Part shown: piece by piece, positions 14,612 through 23,358 of the stretch | Position numbering within the stretch: position 1 is the stretch's first letter | Layout of the letters: the number at the start of each line of letters is the position of its first letter | Source of the DNA: Fusobacterium perfoetens | GTDB lineage: Bacteria > Fusobacteriota > Fusobacteriia > Fusobacteriales > Fusobacteriaceae | Assembly: GCF_021531595.1 (NCBI RefSeq) | Contig: NZ_JADYUD010000004.1 | Location: 1-64,000 of the forward strand | DNA length: 64,000 nt | Direction of reading: 5' to 3' | Program-made: the position numbers and the translations under genes | Notes under the pieces: generated by a model | Databases searched by the model: none | What the model saw: the letters and a program-made list of their open reading frames with translations, nothing else | What the model was told of the DNA's origin: nothing

Positions 14612-16330
14612 ATGGTTAATAAATTAGAAGGATTTGCCGCACTTGGTTTAAGTGAAAAAACAATAAAAGCTCTTGCAAAGAAAGGGTTTGAAGAACCAAG
14701 TCCGATACAGGCTTTAACTATACCTGTATTGTTAAAAGGTGAAAAAGATGTAGTCGGTCAGGCTCAGACAGGAACAGGAAAAACAGCTGCGTTTGGTTTA
14801 CCGATACTGGAAATGATAGATAAAAGCAACGGAAATGTAAGAGCTATTGTTCTTGCACCAACAAGAGAACTTGCTATTCAGGTTGCTGAAGAGATTAACT
14901 CTTTTGCAAACGGAAGAAAATTAAAAATAGTTCCTGTTTATGGAGGACAGTCTATTGAACTTCAAATAAGACAGCTTAAAAAAGGTGTTGATATTGTAGT
15001 TGGAACTCCTGGAAGAGTTCAGGACTTAATAGACAGAAAAGTTTTAAAACTGGACAAACTTGAATATTTCATACTTGACGAAGCAGATGAAATGCTTAAC
15101 ATGGGATTTGTTGAAGATATTGAAAAAATTCTTGAAAGCACAAATAAAGATAAGAGAATGCTTTTCTTCTCTGCAACAATGCCAAAAGAAATTTTAAAAA
15201 TAGCTGAAAACCATATGAGAAAAGATTATGAAATCTTAAAAGTTGAAGCTAAAGAACTTACAACAAATCTTACAGATCAGATTTACTTTGAAGTAAAACA
15301 GAAAGATAAATTTGAAGCTCTTTGTAGAATAATAGATTTAGAACCTGATTTTTATGGAATAGTTTTCTGCAGAACTAAAAATGATGTAAATGAACTTACA
15401 GGAAAACTTAACGACAGAGGTTATGATGCAGGAGAACTTCATGGAGACATTACTCAAAAGCACAGAGAAGTTACTCTTAACAGATTTAAAGCAAGAAAAT
15501 TAAGTATCCTTGTAGCAACAGATGTGGCAGCAAGAGGAATAGATGTAAATGATCTTACTCATGTTGTTAACTATGCAATTCCTCAAGAAGCAGAAAGCTA
15601 TGTACACAGAATAGGAAGAACAGGAAGAGCTGGAAAAGAAGGAACAGCAATAACATTTATGACTCCTTCAGAATACAAAAAACTTCTTCAAATAAAAAGA
15701 ATAACAAAAACTGATATAAGAAAAGAAAAACTTCCTGAAATAAAAGATGTTATTCTTTCAAGAAAACACAGAATAATAGAAAATATTACAAATATTCTTC
15801 AGGAAGGAAACTTAAATGGATTCTTAGATATGGCAAAAGATCTATTAAAAGAAGGAAATCCAGAAGAAATAGTGGCATCTTTATTAAAAAGTGCTTACGA
15901 AGATGTGCTTGATACTTCAAACTATAATGAGATTGAAGAAGCAACAGTTGATCATACAGGAAAAACAAGACTTTTCATTGCTCTTGGAAGAGTTGACAAG
16001 ATAACACCTAAGAAACTTGTTGAATTTATTGTAAAAGAATCAAATATAGACAGCAATAAAATAAAAGGTGTTGAAGTTTATGAAAACTTCTCATTTATGT
16101 CAGTGCCTTTTGCTGAAGCTGAAGTAATCCTTGAAATCTTTATGAAAGTAAGAAAAGGAAGAAAACCTCTTGTTGAAAAAGCAAAAGAAAAAAGCAAGGG
16201 AGAAAACAGCGAAAGCGAAAATAAAGAAAAAAATTCAGGCAGAAAAAGATCAGCAAGAAAAAATGAAAAATCAGTAGAAAAATCTTCTGATAAACCAAAA
16301 AGAACAAGAACTAAAAAAGAAAATAAATAA
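14612..16330 (+). CDS. deaD: DEAD-box ATP-dependent RNA helicase (DeaD/CsdA-like)
   Basis: This 572-residue RNA helicase probably acts in ribosome assembly or mRNA turnover at low temperature. It shows the Q motif (FEEPSPIQALTIP), AQTGTGKT (motif I, near 51), PTRELAIQ, TPGRVQDL, DEAD (near 157), SAT, and the C-terminal block ATDVAARGIDVNDLTHVVNY with HRIGRTGRAG (near 336). A DbpA-type RNA-binding domain follows near 450-520 (LFIALGRVDKITPKKLVEFI). The protein ends in a lysine-rich disordered tail of about 55 residues. That layout fits the DeaD/CshA group. It is a single-gene unit followed by a nested repeat. Confidence 0.93.
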   Translation: MVNKLEGFAALGLSEKTIKALAKKGFEEPSPIQALTIPVLLKGEKDVVGQAQTGTGKTAAFGLPILEMIDKSNGNVRAIVLAPTRELAIQVAEEINSFANGRKLKIVPVYGGQSIELQIRQLKKGVDIVVGTPGRVQDLIDRKVLKLDKLEYFILDEADEMLNMGFVEDIEKILESTNKDKRMLFFSATMPKEILKIAENHMRKDYEILKVEAKELTTNLTDQIYFEVKQKDKFEALCRIIDLEPDFYGIVFCRTKNDVNELTGKLNDRGYDAGELHGDITQKHREVTLNRFKARKLSILVATDVAARGIDVNDLTHVVNYAIPQEAESYVHRIGRTGRAGKEGTAITFMTPSEYKKLLQIKRITKTDIRKEKLPEIKDVILSRKHRIIENITNILQEGNLNGFLDMAKDLLKEGNPEEIVASLLKSAYEDVLDTSNYNEIEEATVDHTGKTRLFIALGRVDKITPKKLVEFIVKESNIDSNKIKGVEVYENFSFMSVPFAEAEVILEIFMKVRKGRKPLVEKAKEKSKGENSESENKEKNSGRKRSARKNEKSVEKSSDKPKRTRTKKENK

Positions 16331-16351
16331 CAATTAAAAACAACTGTTATA

Positions 16352-16561
16352 AAAGTTGTTGCAAATATTTATAAAAAAATAAAATTTTATCTTGTGAAAA
16401 TATTTTTTATTTATATTGTTCGTTTCACTAAAAATGATAAACTCGGGCTTTGCCCTCAAACATATCATTTTTTAGCGTTCAACTCACTTCATAAATTACA
16501 AAAATATTTTCAATATTCTAAAATTTTATTTTTTTTATAAATTGAGAGATGCAACAGCTTT
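16352..16561. repeat. Nested palindromic element, copy with TGTTGCA ends
   Basis: The outer arms are AAAGTTGTTGCA (16352-16363) and TGCAACAGCTTT (16550-16561), each joined to an AAATAAAATTTTAT-like arm, as in the simple element at 36064-36133. The core stem pairs AAAAATGATA (16430-16439) with TATCATTTTT (16463-16472) and carries an apical GGGC-TTT-GCCC in place of the usual loop. GTTCGTTTCACT and GCGTTCAACTCA flank it. The upstream AACAACT/AGTTGTT hairpin (16339-16360) overlaps its left end and may end helicase transcription. Confidence 0.75.
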
Positions 16562-16598
16562 TTTAATATATAATCTATTTTGGAGGAAAATAAAAACA

Positions 16599-17543
16599 AT
16601 GAAAAATGTTTTAAGAATACTTATCCTTATAATAGTAGGTGTTACATCTCTTACTGTATTTTCTCTTACAAGAAAAACAGAATATAATCAGACTGTTGAA
16701 ATAAGAAAAGGACAGAGTATTTCAAAATCTTTGAAAGATCTTCCTGTATCAGAGGAATTTATGTTTAAGCTTTACCTTAAGTTTAAAAATCAGGGGAAAA
16801 ATATTAAGGCTGGATACTATGAACTTAAGGGAGAATATTCTATAATCTCTCTTGTTGAGGTATTAGAATCTGGAAAAGACAAAGTATATAGATTTACAAT
16901 TCCTGAAGGATATTCCCTTGAACAGATTGTTAATAAACTTACAGCAGAGGGAAAAATAAATAAAGAAAAATTTTATGAGGAACTTAATAATATAAAAGAT
17001 TTTCCTTATCCTGTTCCAAAAGGAAATTTTGAAGGATATTTCTATCCTGAAACATATAATTTTTCAGAATATTTTGAAGAAAAAGATATTATAAAAACGA
17101 TACTTGGAGAATTTTTAAAGAAATTCCCTCCTGAAAAATATCCTGATAAAGAGGAATTTTATAAAAAACTTATTATGGCGTCAATAATAGAAAAAGAGGC
17201 AGTGAAAGCAGATGAAAAACCTGTGATTGCTTCAGCTTTTTATAACAGAATGAAAAAAGGAATGACTCTTTCATCAGATGCAACAGTAAATTATCTTTTT
17301 AACTACTCAAAAAGAAGAATTTATTATAAAGATTTGGAAATAGATTCTCCTTACAATACATACAAAAATAAGGGACTTCCTCCTGCTCCTATAGCAAATC
17401 CTGATATAAAATCAGTTGAAGCAGCTTATAATCCTGCTGACACAGATTATCTTTTCTTTGTGGCAAAAGGAGATGGATATCATTATTTCAGCAGAACATA
17501 CAAGGAACATCTGGAATTTCAGAGAAACAACAGGAAAAAATAG
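16599..17543 (+). CDS. mltG: Endolytic murein transglycosylase MltG
   Basis: MltG (YceG-like) cleaves nascent glycan strands inside the periplasm and is thought to terminate peptidoglycan polymerisation. The 314-residue protein has one N-terminal membrane helix (LRILILIIVGVTSLTVF), a LysM-like region, and the catalytic YceG domain with ASIIEKEAVKADEKPVIASAFYNRM carrying the catalytic glutamate. A SDATVNY stretch and a LPPAPIANP loop near the end complete it. The start at 16599 follows TTGGAGG; a longer frame reaching back to 16542 runs into the repeat and is rejected. It ends 9 nt before the next gene. Confidence 0.92.
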   Translation: MKNVLRILILIIVGVTSLTVFSLTRKTEYNQTVEIRKGQSISKSLKDLPVSEEFMFKLYLKFKNQGKNIKAGYYELKGEYSIISLVEVLESGKDKVYRFTIPEGYSLEQIVNKLTAEGKINKEKFYEELNNIKDFPYPVPKGNFEGYFYPETYNFSEYFEEKDIIKTILGEFLKKFPPEKYPDKEEFYKKLIMASIIEKEAVKADEKPVIASAFYNRMKKGMTLSSDATVNYLFNYSKRRIYYKDLEIDSPYNTYKNKGLPPAPIANPDIKSVEAAYNPADTDYLFFVAKGDGYHYFSRTYKEHLEFQRNNRKK

Positions 17544-17552
17544 GTGATATAT

Positions 17553-19208
17553 ATGTGTAAAAATATGCTTGTAGGTATAAACAGTAAGTATGTTCATACT
17601 AATCTTGCTGTAAGATATTTAAAAAGATTTACAGAAGCATACAGTGATGAAAAAATTGAAATTTATGAAAGCAATATAAATAATAATCTTATGAAAATGG
17701 TAAGAGATATAGGAGAAAAAGAACCTGAAAAAATATTCTTTTCAACATATATCTGGAATAAAGAGATTATTTTTAAAATAACAAAGGAATTAAGAAAGGT
17801 TCTTAAAGATACTCTTATTATTTTAGGAGGTCCTGAAGTAAGTTATAATCCTTGTGAGATTATGGAAGAAAATCCTGAAATAGATGGAGTGATAATAGGA
17901 GAGGGAGAAAAAATTCTTCTTAACTATCTTACAAAAGATATAAAAGATGTTAAGGGGATATATTACAGAGAGGACGGCAAGATTAAGTTTAACGGCTATG
18001 AAGAACTTATAGAAAATCTTGATATAATTCCCTTCCCTTATACAGATGAAGAAGTAAGTGACATTCATAAAATAATGTATTATGAATCATCAAGAGGGTG
18101 TCCTTTCAGCTGTTCTTACTGTATGTCTTCTATAGATAAGACAGTTAGATATTTTTCAGTTGAAAGAACAAAAAAAGATTTAAAAAGATTTATAGATGCA
18201 GGGACAAAGCTTGTTAAATTTGTTGATAGAACTTTTAATCTTAGAAAAGAAAGATATCTTGAAATATGGAAGTTTCTTCTGGAAAACTACAGAGAAAATA
18301 TAACTTTCCATTTTGAGATAAATGCTAATATTTTTGATGATGAAGTCCTTGAATTTTTAAAGAAAGTTCCTAGAAAGTTCTTTCAGTTTGAAATAGGTGT
18401 TCAGACAATTAATCCCAAAAGTATGGAAAATATAAAGAGAAATAATATTTTAGATAAGCTTTCTCACAATGTAAAATTTATAAACAAAAATATTCATCTT
18501 CATTTAGATTTAATTGCAGGACTTCCTTATGAGGATTATGAATCTTTTGGAAAATCCTTTGACTATGTATATGACACTGGGTGTGAAATGATACAGCTTG
18601 GTTTCCTTAAAATTTTAAAAGGAACAGAGATGGTGAATAATGTAGAAAAATTTAATTATAAATTTTTAGATTTTCCTCCTTATGAAGTTCTTTCAAATGA
18701 ATTTATATCATATAAAGAGATATGTAGATTAAAAGATATTGAAGAAGCTGTTGATTTATACTATAATTCAAATAAATTTAAACATTCTGTGAAATTTATA
18801 GTTGATAATTTTTATGAAAGTCCATTTAAGTTTTTTGAAGCAGTGGGAGATTATTACAAAGAAAAAGGATATTTTGACATAGGAAACAGAGAGACAGCAG
18901 TGTTTAATTATCTTGTTGATTTCTACAGAGAAAAGGGATTTGACAAGGAAAAAATGTTTCTTGAATGTTTAAAAATGGATTACCTTCTTCTTGGAAAGCC
19001 AGGATTCTATCCTGAGTGGATTGACAGTTTTAAAGATAAAGAAAAATATAAAAATGCTCTTGAAAAGATGAATTTTAGAACTTTAAGAGAAGCATATAAA
19101 AATACAGAGATAGAAAGATTTAATTATAATTTCTTGGAAAATAAAGAAGAGGAAACAGATATTATTTTTATCTATGAAAAAGGAGAAACTAAATATTTTT
19201 CCTTATAA
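17553..19208 (+). CDS. B12-binding-domain radical SAM protein (DUF4080 type)
   Basis: The protein of about 551 residues has an N-terminal cobalamin-binding-like domain (NSKYVHTNLAVRYLKRF near 7, ILGGPEVSYNP near 92, IDGVIIGEGE near 110). A radical SAM domain follows with ESSRGCPFSCSYCMSS (CxxxCxxC, near 177), then a C-terminal DUF4080-like part of about 200 residues. Family members are common in anaerobes and few have a known reaction, so the substrate is unknown. The start at 17553 has AGGTGAT 5 nt before it; a GTG at 17544 is the alternative. It follows mltG closely and is probably cotranscribed with it. Confidence 0.82.
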   Translation: MCKNMLVGINSKYVHTNLAVRYLKRFTEAYSDEKIEIYESNINNNLMKMVRDIGEKEPEKIFFSTYIWNKEIIFKITKELRKVLKDTLIILGGPEVSYNPCEIMEENPEIDGVIIGEGEKILLNYLTKDIKDVKGIYYREDGKIKFNGYEELIENLDIIPFPYTDEEVSDIHKIMYYESSRGCPFSCSYCMSSIDKTVRYFSVERTKKDLKRFIDAGTKLVKFVDRTFNLRKERYLEIWKFLLENYRENITFHFEINANIFDDEVLEFLKKVPRKFFQFEIGVQTINPKSMENIKRNNILDKLSHNVKFINKNIHLHLDLIAGLPYEDYESFGKSFDYVYDTGCEMIQLGFLKILKGTEMVNNVEKFNYKFLDFPPYEVLSNEFISYKEICRLKDIEEAVDLYYNSNKFKHSVKFIVDNFYESPFKFFEAVGDYYKEKGYFDIGNRETAVFNYLVDFYREKGFDKEKMFLECLKMDYLLLGKPGFYPEWIDSFKDKEKYKNALEKMNFRTLREAYKNTEIERFNYNFLENKEEETDIIFIYEKGETKYFSL

Positions 19209-19218
19209 ACTACATTTG

Positions 19219-19227
19219 TGATATAAT
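19219..19227 (+). promoter_or_regulatory. Extended -10 promoter before tilS
   Basis: TGATATAAT fits the extended -10 form TG-n-TATAAT. The predicted start near 19234 gives a very short leader of about 13 nt that contains the AGGAGTGAT ribosome binding site. It would let tilS-ftsH be transcribed apart from mltG. Confidence 0.55.
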
Positions 19228-19246
19228 ACTTCTCATAGGAGTGATT

Positions 19247-20596
19247 ATGGATATATTGGAAAGAGTTATAAAAAAAATAAAAGATAAAAATTTAATAGAA
19301 AAAAATGACAGAATTGTTATAGGCTGTTCAGGAGGTCCTGATTCAGTCTTTCTTTTAGATGTGCTGCTTAAAATAAAAGATGAATATAATTTAGAGATTT
19401 TTCCAGTGCATATAAATCATCTTTACAGGGGGGAAGAAGCCTTAAGAGATGAAAACTTTGTAAAAGAGCTTGGAAAAAAATATAATCTTTCAGTTTTTGT
19501 AAAAAGAAAAAGCATGGAAGAAATGGCAAAAGAGGAAAAAATAACTCTTGAAGAAGCTGGAAGAGAGATAAGATATTCTTTTTTTGATGAGGTTATGGAA
19601 AAGGTAAAGGGAAATAAAATAGCCTTAGCACACAATCTTGATGATCAGATAGAAACTTTTCTTTTCAGGCTTATTAGAGGAACTTCTCTTGAGGGACTTG
19701 AAGGAATAAATGATACAAGAGATAATAAAAAGTATATAAGACCTATAAATGAAATATACAAAAAAGATATTATGGATTATCTTGATGAAAATAATATTCC
19801 TTATATGACAGATTCTACAAATCTTGAAAATGAGTATACAAGAAATAGTATAAGACTTGACCTTATACCTTTTATAGAAAAAAGATATAATCCTAAATTT
19901 AAAGAAAAAATAGGAAATCTTTTAAAAGAGATAAGGGAAGTAAATGAGATTCTAGAACCTGACTATTCAAAATATATAACTGAAGATAATATTTTAAAGG
20001 CTTATGAGCTTAATAAAGAAAAAAGCGATTATATAAAAGGGAAAATTATAAATTATTATCTTAATAAAAATAATATAGAAACAACAAGAAGAAAAATTGA
20101 GGGAGTAATAAAAATACTTTTCTCAGGAGGAAGCAAAAAAATAAAATTAGACAAAGACTGTACTCTGATAAAAGAGTATGATAAAATATTTGTTGTGAAT
20201 AGCAAAAAGCCTCAAAAAGAAGTCAAAGAAGTAAAGATGATTATACCGGGGGAATGTGAATTCGGGGAATATATCATAAGTGCTTTTAAAGAAAAAAAAT
20301 CAGGGAACGGCACAAAATACGAATTTGTTACTAATCTTAACGAAGGGGACGAACTTTTTATAAGAAGCAGAAAAGAAGGGGACAGAATTCTTCCTTCAGG
20401 AATGGAAAACTATAAAAAGTTAAAAGATATAATGATAAATTCAAAAGTTCCTAAAGAAGAAAGAGACAGAGTTCCTGTTATACTCCACAACGAAGAAATA
20501 GTATGGGCAGGAGGAATCAGAAAAAGCAGAAAATTCATTTCTGACAACGAGAGCGAAAATGTAGTACTAAGAATAAGGAGGAAATATAGTGTCTAA
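19247..20596 (+). CDS. tilS: tRNA(Ile)-lysidine synthase
   Basis: TilS adds lysine to C34 of the CAU-anticodon isoleucine tRNA so that it reads AUA, which is essential in a genome so rich in ATA codons. The 449-residue protein has the PP-loop ATPase motif GCSGGPDSVFLLDVLL near 26, the ALAHNLDDQIETFLFRLIRGTSLEGLEG block near 127 and C-terminal TilS substrate-binding domains (FIRSRKEGDRILPSG near 368). The ATG at 19247 is chosen because AGGAG precedes it closely. The stop overlaps the GTG start of ftsH by 8 nt, an arrangement also common in Firmicutes. Confidence 0.94.
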   Translation: MDILERVIKKIKDKNLIEKNDRIVIGCSGGPDSVFLLDVLLKIKDEYNLEIFPVHINHLYRGEEALRDENFVKELGKKYNLSVFVKRKSMEEMAKEEKITLEEAGREIRYSFFDEVMEKVKGNKIALAHNLDDQIETFLFRLIRGTSLEGLEGINDTRDNKKYIRPINEIYKKDIMDYLDENNIPYMTDSTNLENEYTRNSIRLDLIPFIEKRYNPKFKEKIGNLLKEIREVNEILEPDYSKYITEDNILKAYELNKEKSDYIKGKIINYYLNKNNIETTRRKIEGVIKILFSGGSKKIKLDKDCTLIKEYDKIFVVNSKKPQKEVKEVKMIIPGECEFGEYIISAFKEKKSGNGTKYEFVTNLNEGDELFIRSRKEGDRILPSGMENYKKLKDIMINSKVPKEERDRVPVILHNEEIVWAGGIRKSRKFISDNESENVVLRIRRKYSV

Positions 20597-22850
20597 TAGC
20601 GTAGATAAAGATAAGGACCAACTAAATGAAAAGGACACAAATTTAAGTGTTTCTGAAGAAAAGAAAAATGAAGAAATCAAAGGTGAAAAAGAAACAATAA
20701 ACGAAGAAAACAAAACAGAAAATAAACCTGAAGAAAAGAAAGAAGAAAAACAGGAAAATAAAGAAAATCATGAAAAAGAAAATGAAGAAAAACCTTTTTC
20801 TGATAATGAAATAGAAGAAGAGAGCAAGAAAGAAAAAACTCCTGAAGAAAAAAGAGAGGAGCTTAAATCAAGACTTTCTTCTGGAATGAGAATGCAGTTT
20901 AAAGAAGGAAAAGGAAAATTCAGCTTTAAAGGTTTTGTAATGCTGATATTTGTTCTTACAGTTCTTCTATCACTTCCTACAATGCTTGCAGATGTAGAGA
21001 AAATTCCTTCAAAGGAAGTATCTTATACAGAGTTTATTAAAATGTCTGAAAACAAGCAGATAGCAAAAGTTGAAGAAAAAGAGGGATATGTATATGGATT
21101 TATAGGAGAAGGGGAAAACTTAAAGAGCTTTAAAACAAGAATGATTACAGACAGACTTGGAAATGATCCTAATCTTGTAAAAGTTCTTGAAAATTCAGAT
21201 ATCACTATTAAGTCAGTTCCACCTCAGGAGCTTCCTTTCTTAGTGAGCCTTCTTGTATCATGGTTCCCAATGCTTCTTCTTATAGGAGTATGGTTCTTCA
21301 TGCTTAACAGAATGAATAAAGGCGGAGGGGGAGGACCTCAAATTTTCAATATGGGGAAATCTAAAGCCAAAGAAAATGGAGAAGAAATTTCAAATACAAC
21401 ATTTAAAGATGTTGCAGGTATAGATGAAGCTAAACACGAACTTCAGGAAGTTGTTGAATTTTTAAAAGAGCCTGAAAAGTTTAAAAAACTTGGAGCAAAA
21501 ATTCCTAAAGGGGTTCTTCTTTTAGGAAGTCCTGGAACAGGTAAAACTCTTCTTGCAAAAGCAGTTGCAGGGGAAGCAAAAGTTCCTTTCTTCAGCATGT
21601 CAGGTTCTGAGTTCGTTGAAATGTTCGTAGGGGTAGGAGCTTCAAGAGTTAGAGACCTTTTTGCAAGAGCAAGAAGAAATGCACCATGTATTGTGTTTAT
21701 TGACGAAATAGATGCTGTAGGTAGAAAAAGAGGTTCTGGACAAGGGGGAGGAAACGATGAAAGAGAGCAAACTCTTAACCAACTTCTTGTTGAAATGGAC
21801 GGATTTGGAAATGAAGAAACTATAATTGTTATTGCTGCTACAAACAGACCTGATGTTCTTGACAGAGCTCTTAGAAGACCTGGAAGATTTGACAGACAAG
21901 TATTTGTAGACAGACCTGATATAAAAGGAAGAAAAGAAATCCTTGAAGTTCATGCAAGAGGAAAGAAATTTGCAGAAGATGTAAACTTTGAAACTGTTGC
22001 AAGAAAAACAGTTGGACTTGTAGGGGCAGACCTTGCAAATATCTTAAACGAAGCTGCAATCCTTGCTGCAAGAGCAGGAAGAACAGAAATAACAATGGCA
22101 GATCTTGAAGAAGCTTCTGAAAAGGTTGAAATGGGACCTGAAAAGAAATCAAAAGTTGTAACTGAAGCTGAAAAATTAAAAACAGCTTACCATGAGGCAG
22201 GACATGCTGTAATAAATTACTTATATCTAAATGACACAGATCCTGTGCATAAGGTAACAATCATTCCTAGAGGAATGGCAGGAGGATACACAATGTCTCT
22301 TCCTAATGAAGACAGATATTTCTATTCAAAAGAATGGTTTATAAATAGAATGAAAATGGCTTACGGAGGAAGAGCTGCTGACGAACTTGTATCAGGAGAA
22401 CTTAATACAGGAGCAAGCAGTGATATTCAACATGCAACATCTATTGCTCACAGTATTGTAACAAGATATGGAATGAACGAAAAATTTGGACCAATCCTTC
22501 TTGATGGTACAAATGAAGGGGATATGTTCCAGAGCAAATATTACAGTGATGTAACAGGTAAAGAAGTAGATGAAGAGATTATAAAACTTGTAAAAACTAC
22601 TTATGCTGAAACAATAGAGGCTTTAAAAGCTAACAGAGACAAACTTGACAGACTTGCTCATGCTCTTTGTGAAAGAGAGACAATAATGCAGGAAGAATTT
22701 GAAATGCTTATGGAAGGAAAAGAACTTCCTCCTTTAACTCTTGCAAAAGATAAGACTCCTTCTCAGGAAGAAGTAGTTTCAGAAGAAAAAGAAGAAGTGA
22801 AAGCAGAGGAAAAAGAAAGCACTGAAGTTTCTGAAAAAGAAGAAAAATAA
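20589..22850 (+). CDS. ftsH: ATP-dependent zinc metalloprotease FtsH
   Basis: FtsH is the membrane-bound AAA+ protease that removes misfolded membrane proteins and some regulators. The 753-residue protein starts at GTG with AGGAGG 7 nt upstream. Residues 1-105 are an extra, highly charged stretch of K and E, followed by the usual first helix (about 115-132), a periplasmic domain and a second helix (about 220-240). GSPGTGKT is Walker A, FIDEIDAVG is Walker B, and HEAGHAV is the zinc site. An acidic tail ends the protein. Most FtsH proteins have about 610-650 residues and no such N-terminal extension. Confidence 0.96.
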   Translation: MSNSVDKDKDQLNEKDTNLSVSEEKKNEEIKGEKETINEENKTENKPEEKKEEKQENKENHEKENEEKPFSDNEIEEESKKEKTPEEKREELKSRLSSGMRMQFKEGKGKFSFKGFVMLIFVLTVLLSLPTMLADVEKIPSKEVSYTEFIKMSENKQIAKVEEKEGYVYGFIGEGENLKSFKTRMITDRLGNDPNLVKVLENSDITIKSVPPQELPFLVSLLVSWFPMLLLIGVWFFMLNRMNKGGGGGPQIFNMGKSKAKENGEEISNTTFKDVAGIDEAKHELQEVVEFLKEPEKFKKLGAKIPKGVLLLGSPGTGKTLLAKAVAGEAKVPFFSMSGSEFVEMFVGVGASRVRDLFARARRNAPCIVFIDEIDAVGRKRGSGQGGGNDEREQTLNQLLVEMDGFGNEETIIVIAATNRPDVLDRALRRPGRFDRQVFVDRPDIKGRKEILEVHARGKKFAEDVNFETVARKTVGLVGADLANILNEAAILAARAGRTEITMADLEEASEKVEMGPEKKSKVVTEAEKLKTAYHEAGHAVINYLYLNDTDPVHKVTIIPRGMAGGYTMSLPNEDRYFYSKEWFINRMKMAYGGRAADELVSGELNTGASSDIQHATSIAHSIVTRYGMNEKFGPILLDGTNEGDMFQSKYYSDVTGKEVDEEIIKLVKTTYAETIEALKANRDKLDRLAHALCERETIMQEEFEMLMEGKELPPLTLAKDKTPSQEEVVSEEKEEVKAEEKESTEVSEKEEK

Positions 22851-22863
22851 AAGTATAAAAAGC

Positions 22864-22892
22864 TTTACAAAAGATAAAATAAATGATATACT
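22864..22892 (+). promoter_or_regulatory. Promoter of rpsO
   Basis: TTTACA (22864-22869), a 17-nt spacer and TATACT (22887-22892) with TGA before it, an extended -10. The start near 22899 matches the 5' edge of the structured leader. Confidence 0.75.
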
Positions 22893-22902
22893 AATTTGGA
22901 AA

Positions 22903-22946
22903 TTTAATCTAGGTTACAGGAGTAGCCGCCTGTTTCTTGGACTAAA
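22903..22946 (+). promoter_or_regulatory. Structured leader of rpsO, candidate S15 autoregulatory site
   Basis: TTTAATCTAGG (22903-22913) pairs with CTTGGACTAAA (22936-22946), with one A-C mismatch and two G-U pairs. It encloses ACAGG/CCTGT (22916-22920/22929-22933) with an 8-nt loop. A G-U pair next to a G-C pair occurs at the top of the outer helix; S15 is known to bind a G-U/G-C motif in 16S rRNA. The ribosome binding site begins 13 nt after the helix. Autoregulation by S15 is inferred. Confidence 0.55.
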
Positions 22947-22972
22947 TAATATTAACTAGGAGGAAAGGCTAA

Positions 22973-23230
22973 ATGAAAACTAAACAACAAATCATTGCTG
23001 AATTCGGTAAAAACGAAAAAGATACTGGATCAACAGAAGTACAAATCGCAATCTTAACTGAGGAAATCAACCACTTAACAGAACACTTAAAAGTTCACAA
23101 AAAAGACTTCCACTCAAGATTAGGACTTCTTAAAAAAGTAGGAAAAAGAAAAAGATTACTTAACTACTTAGCAGGAAGAGACATTGAAGAATACAGATCT
23201 TTAATCGCTAAATTAGGAATCAGAAAATAG
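22973..23230 (+). CDS. rpsO: 30S ribosomal protein S15
   Basis: S15 is a primary binder of the 16S rRNA central domain and seeds platform assembly. The 85-residue protein is full length and shows the family block [47 protein letters not shown] near 19-65. Leucine codons are nearly all TTA or CTT-poor, as in the other highly expressed genes here. It has its own promoter, a folded leader and a strong terminator, so it is a one-gene unit. In many bacteria rpsO precedes pnp, but here the two are 19 kb apart. Confidence 0.97.
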   Translation: MKTKQQIIAEFGKNEKDTGSTEVQIAILTEEINHLTEHLKVHKKDFHSRLGLLKKVGKRKRLLNYLAGRDIEEYRSLIAKLGIRK

Positions 23231-23240
23231 TTAAAATTAA

Positions 23241-23275
23241 ATCCCGTAACTTCCCAAGAGGTTATGGGATTTTTA
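23241..23275 (+). terminator. Terminator after rpsO
   Basis: ATCCCGTAAC (23241-23250) pairs with GTTATGGGAT (23261-23270), with one G-U pair and a 10-nt loop, then a T-tract. Confidence 0.9.
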
Positions 23276-23296
23276 CTTTTAATGAAATAAATAAAC

Positions 23297-23325
23297 TTGA
23301 AAGCGAGAGTGAAATAAAGTACAAT
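23297..23325 (+). promoter_or_regulatory. Promoter of ktrB-ktrA
   Basis: TTGAAA (23297-23302), 17 nt, TACAAT (23320-23325). The ATG of ktrB is about 26 nt downstream of the likely start. Confidence 0.65.
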
Positions 23326-23358
23326 ATAAACTAGGGAAAATAACATCGGAGGAGAACA

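Noticed and set aside
16542-16598. An upstream extension of mltG beginning with TTG at 16542
   Set aside because: The extra 19 codons run through the right arm of the repeat; the ATG at 16599 has a proper GGAGG site and starts with a normal membrane anchor.
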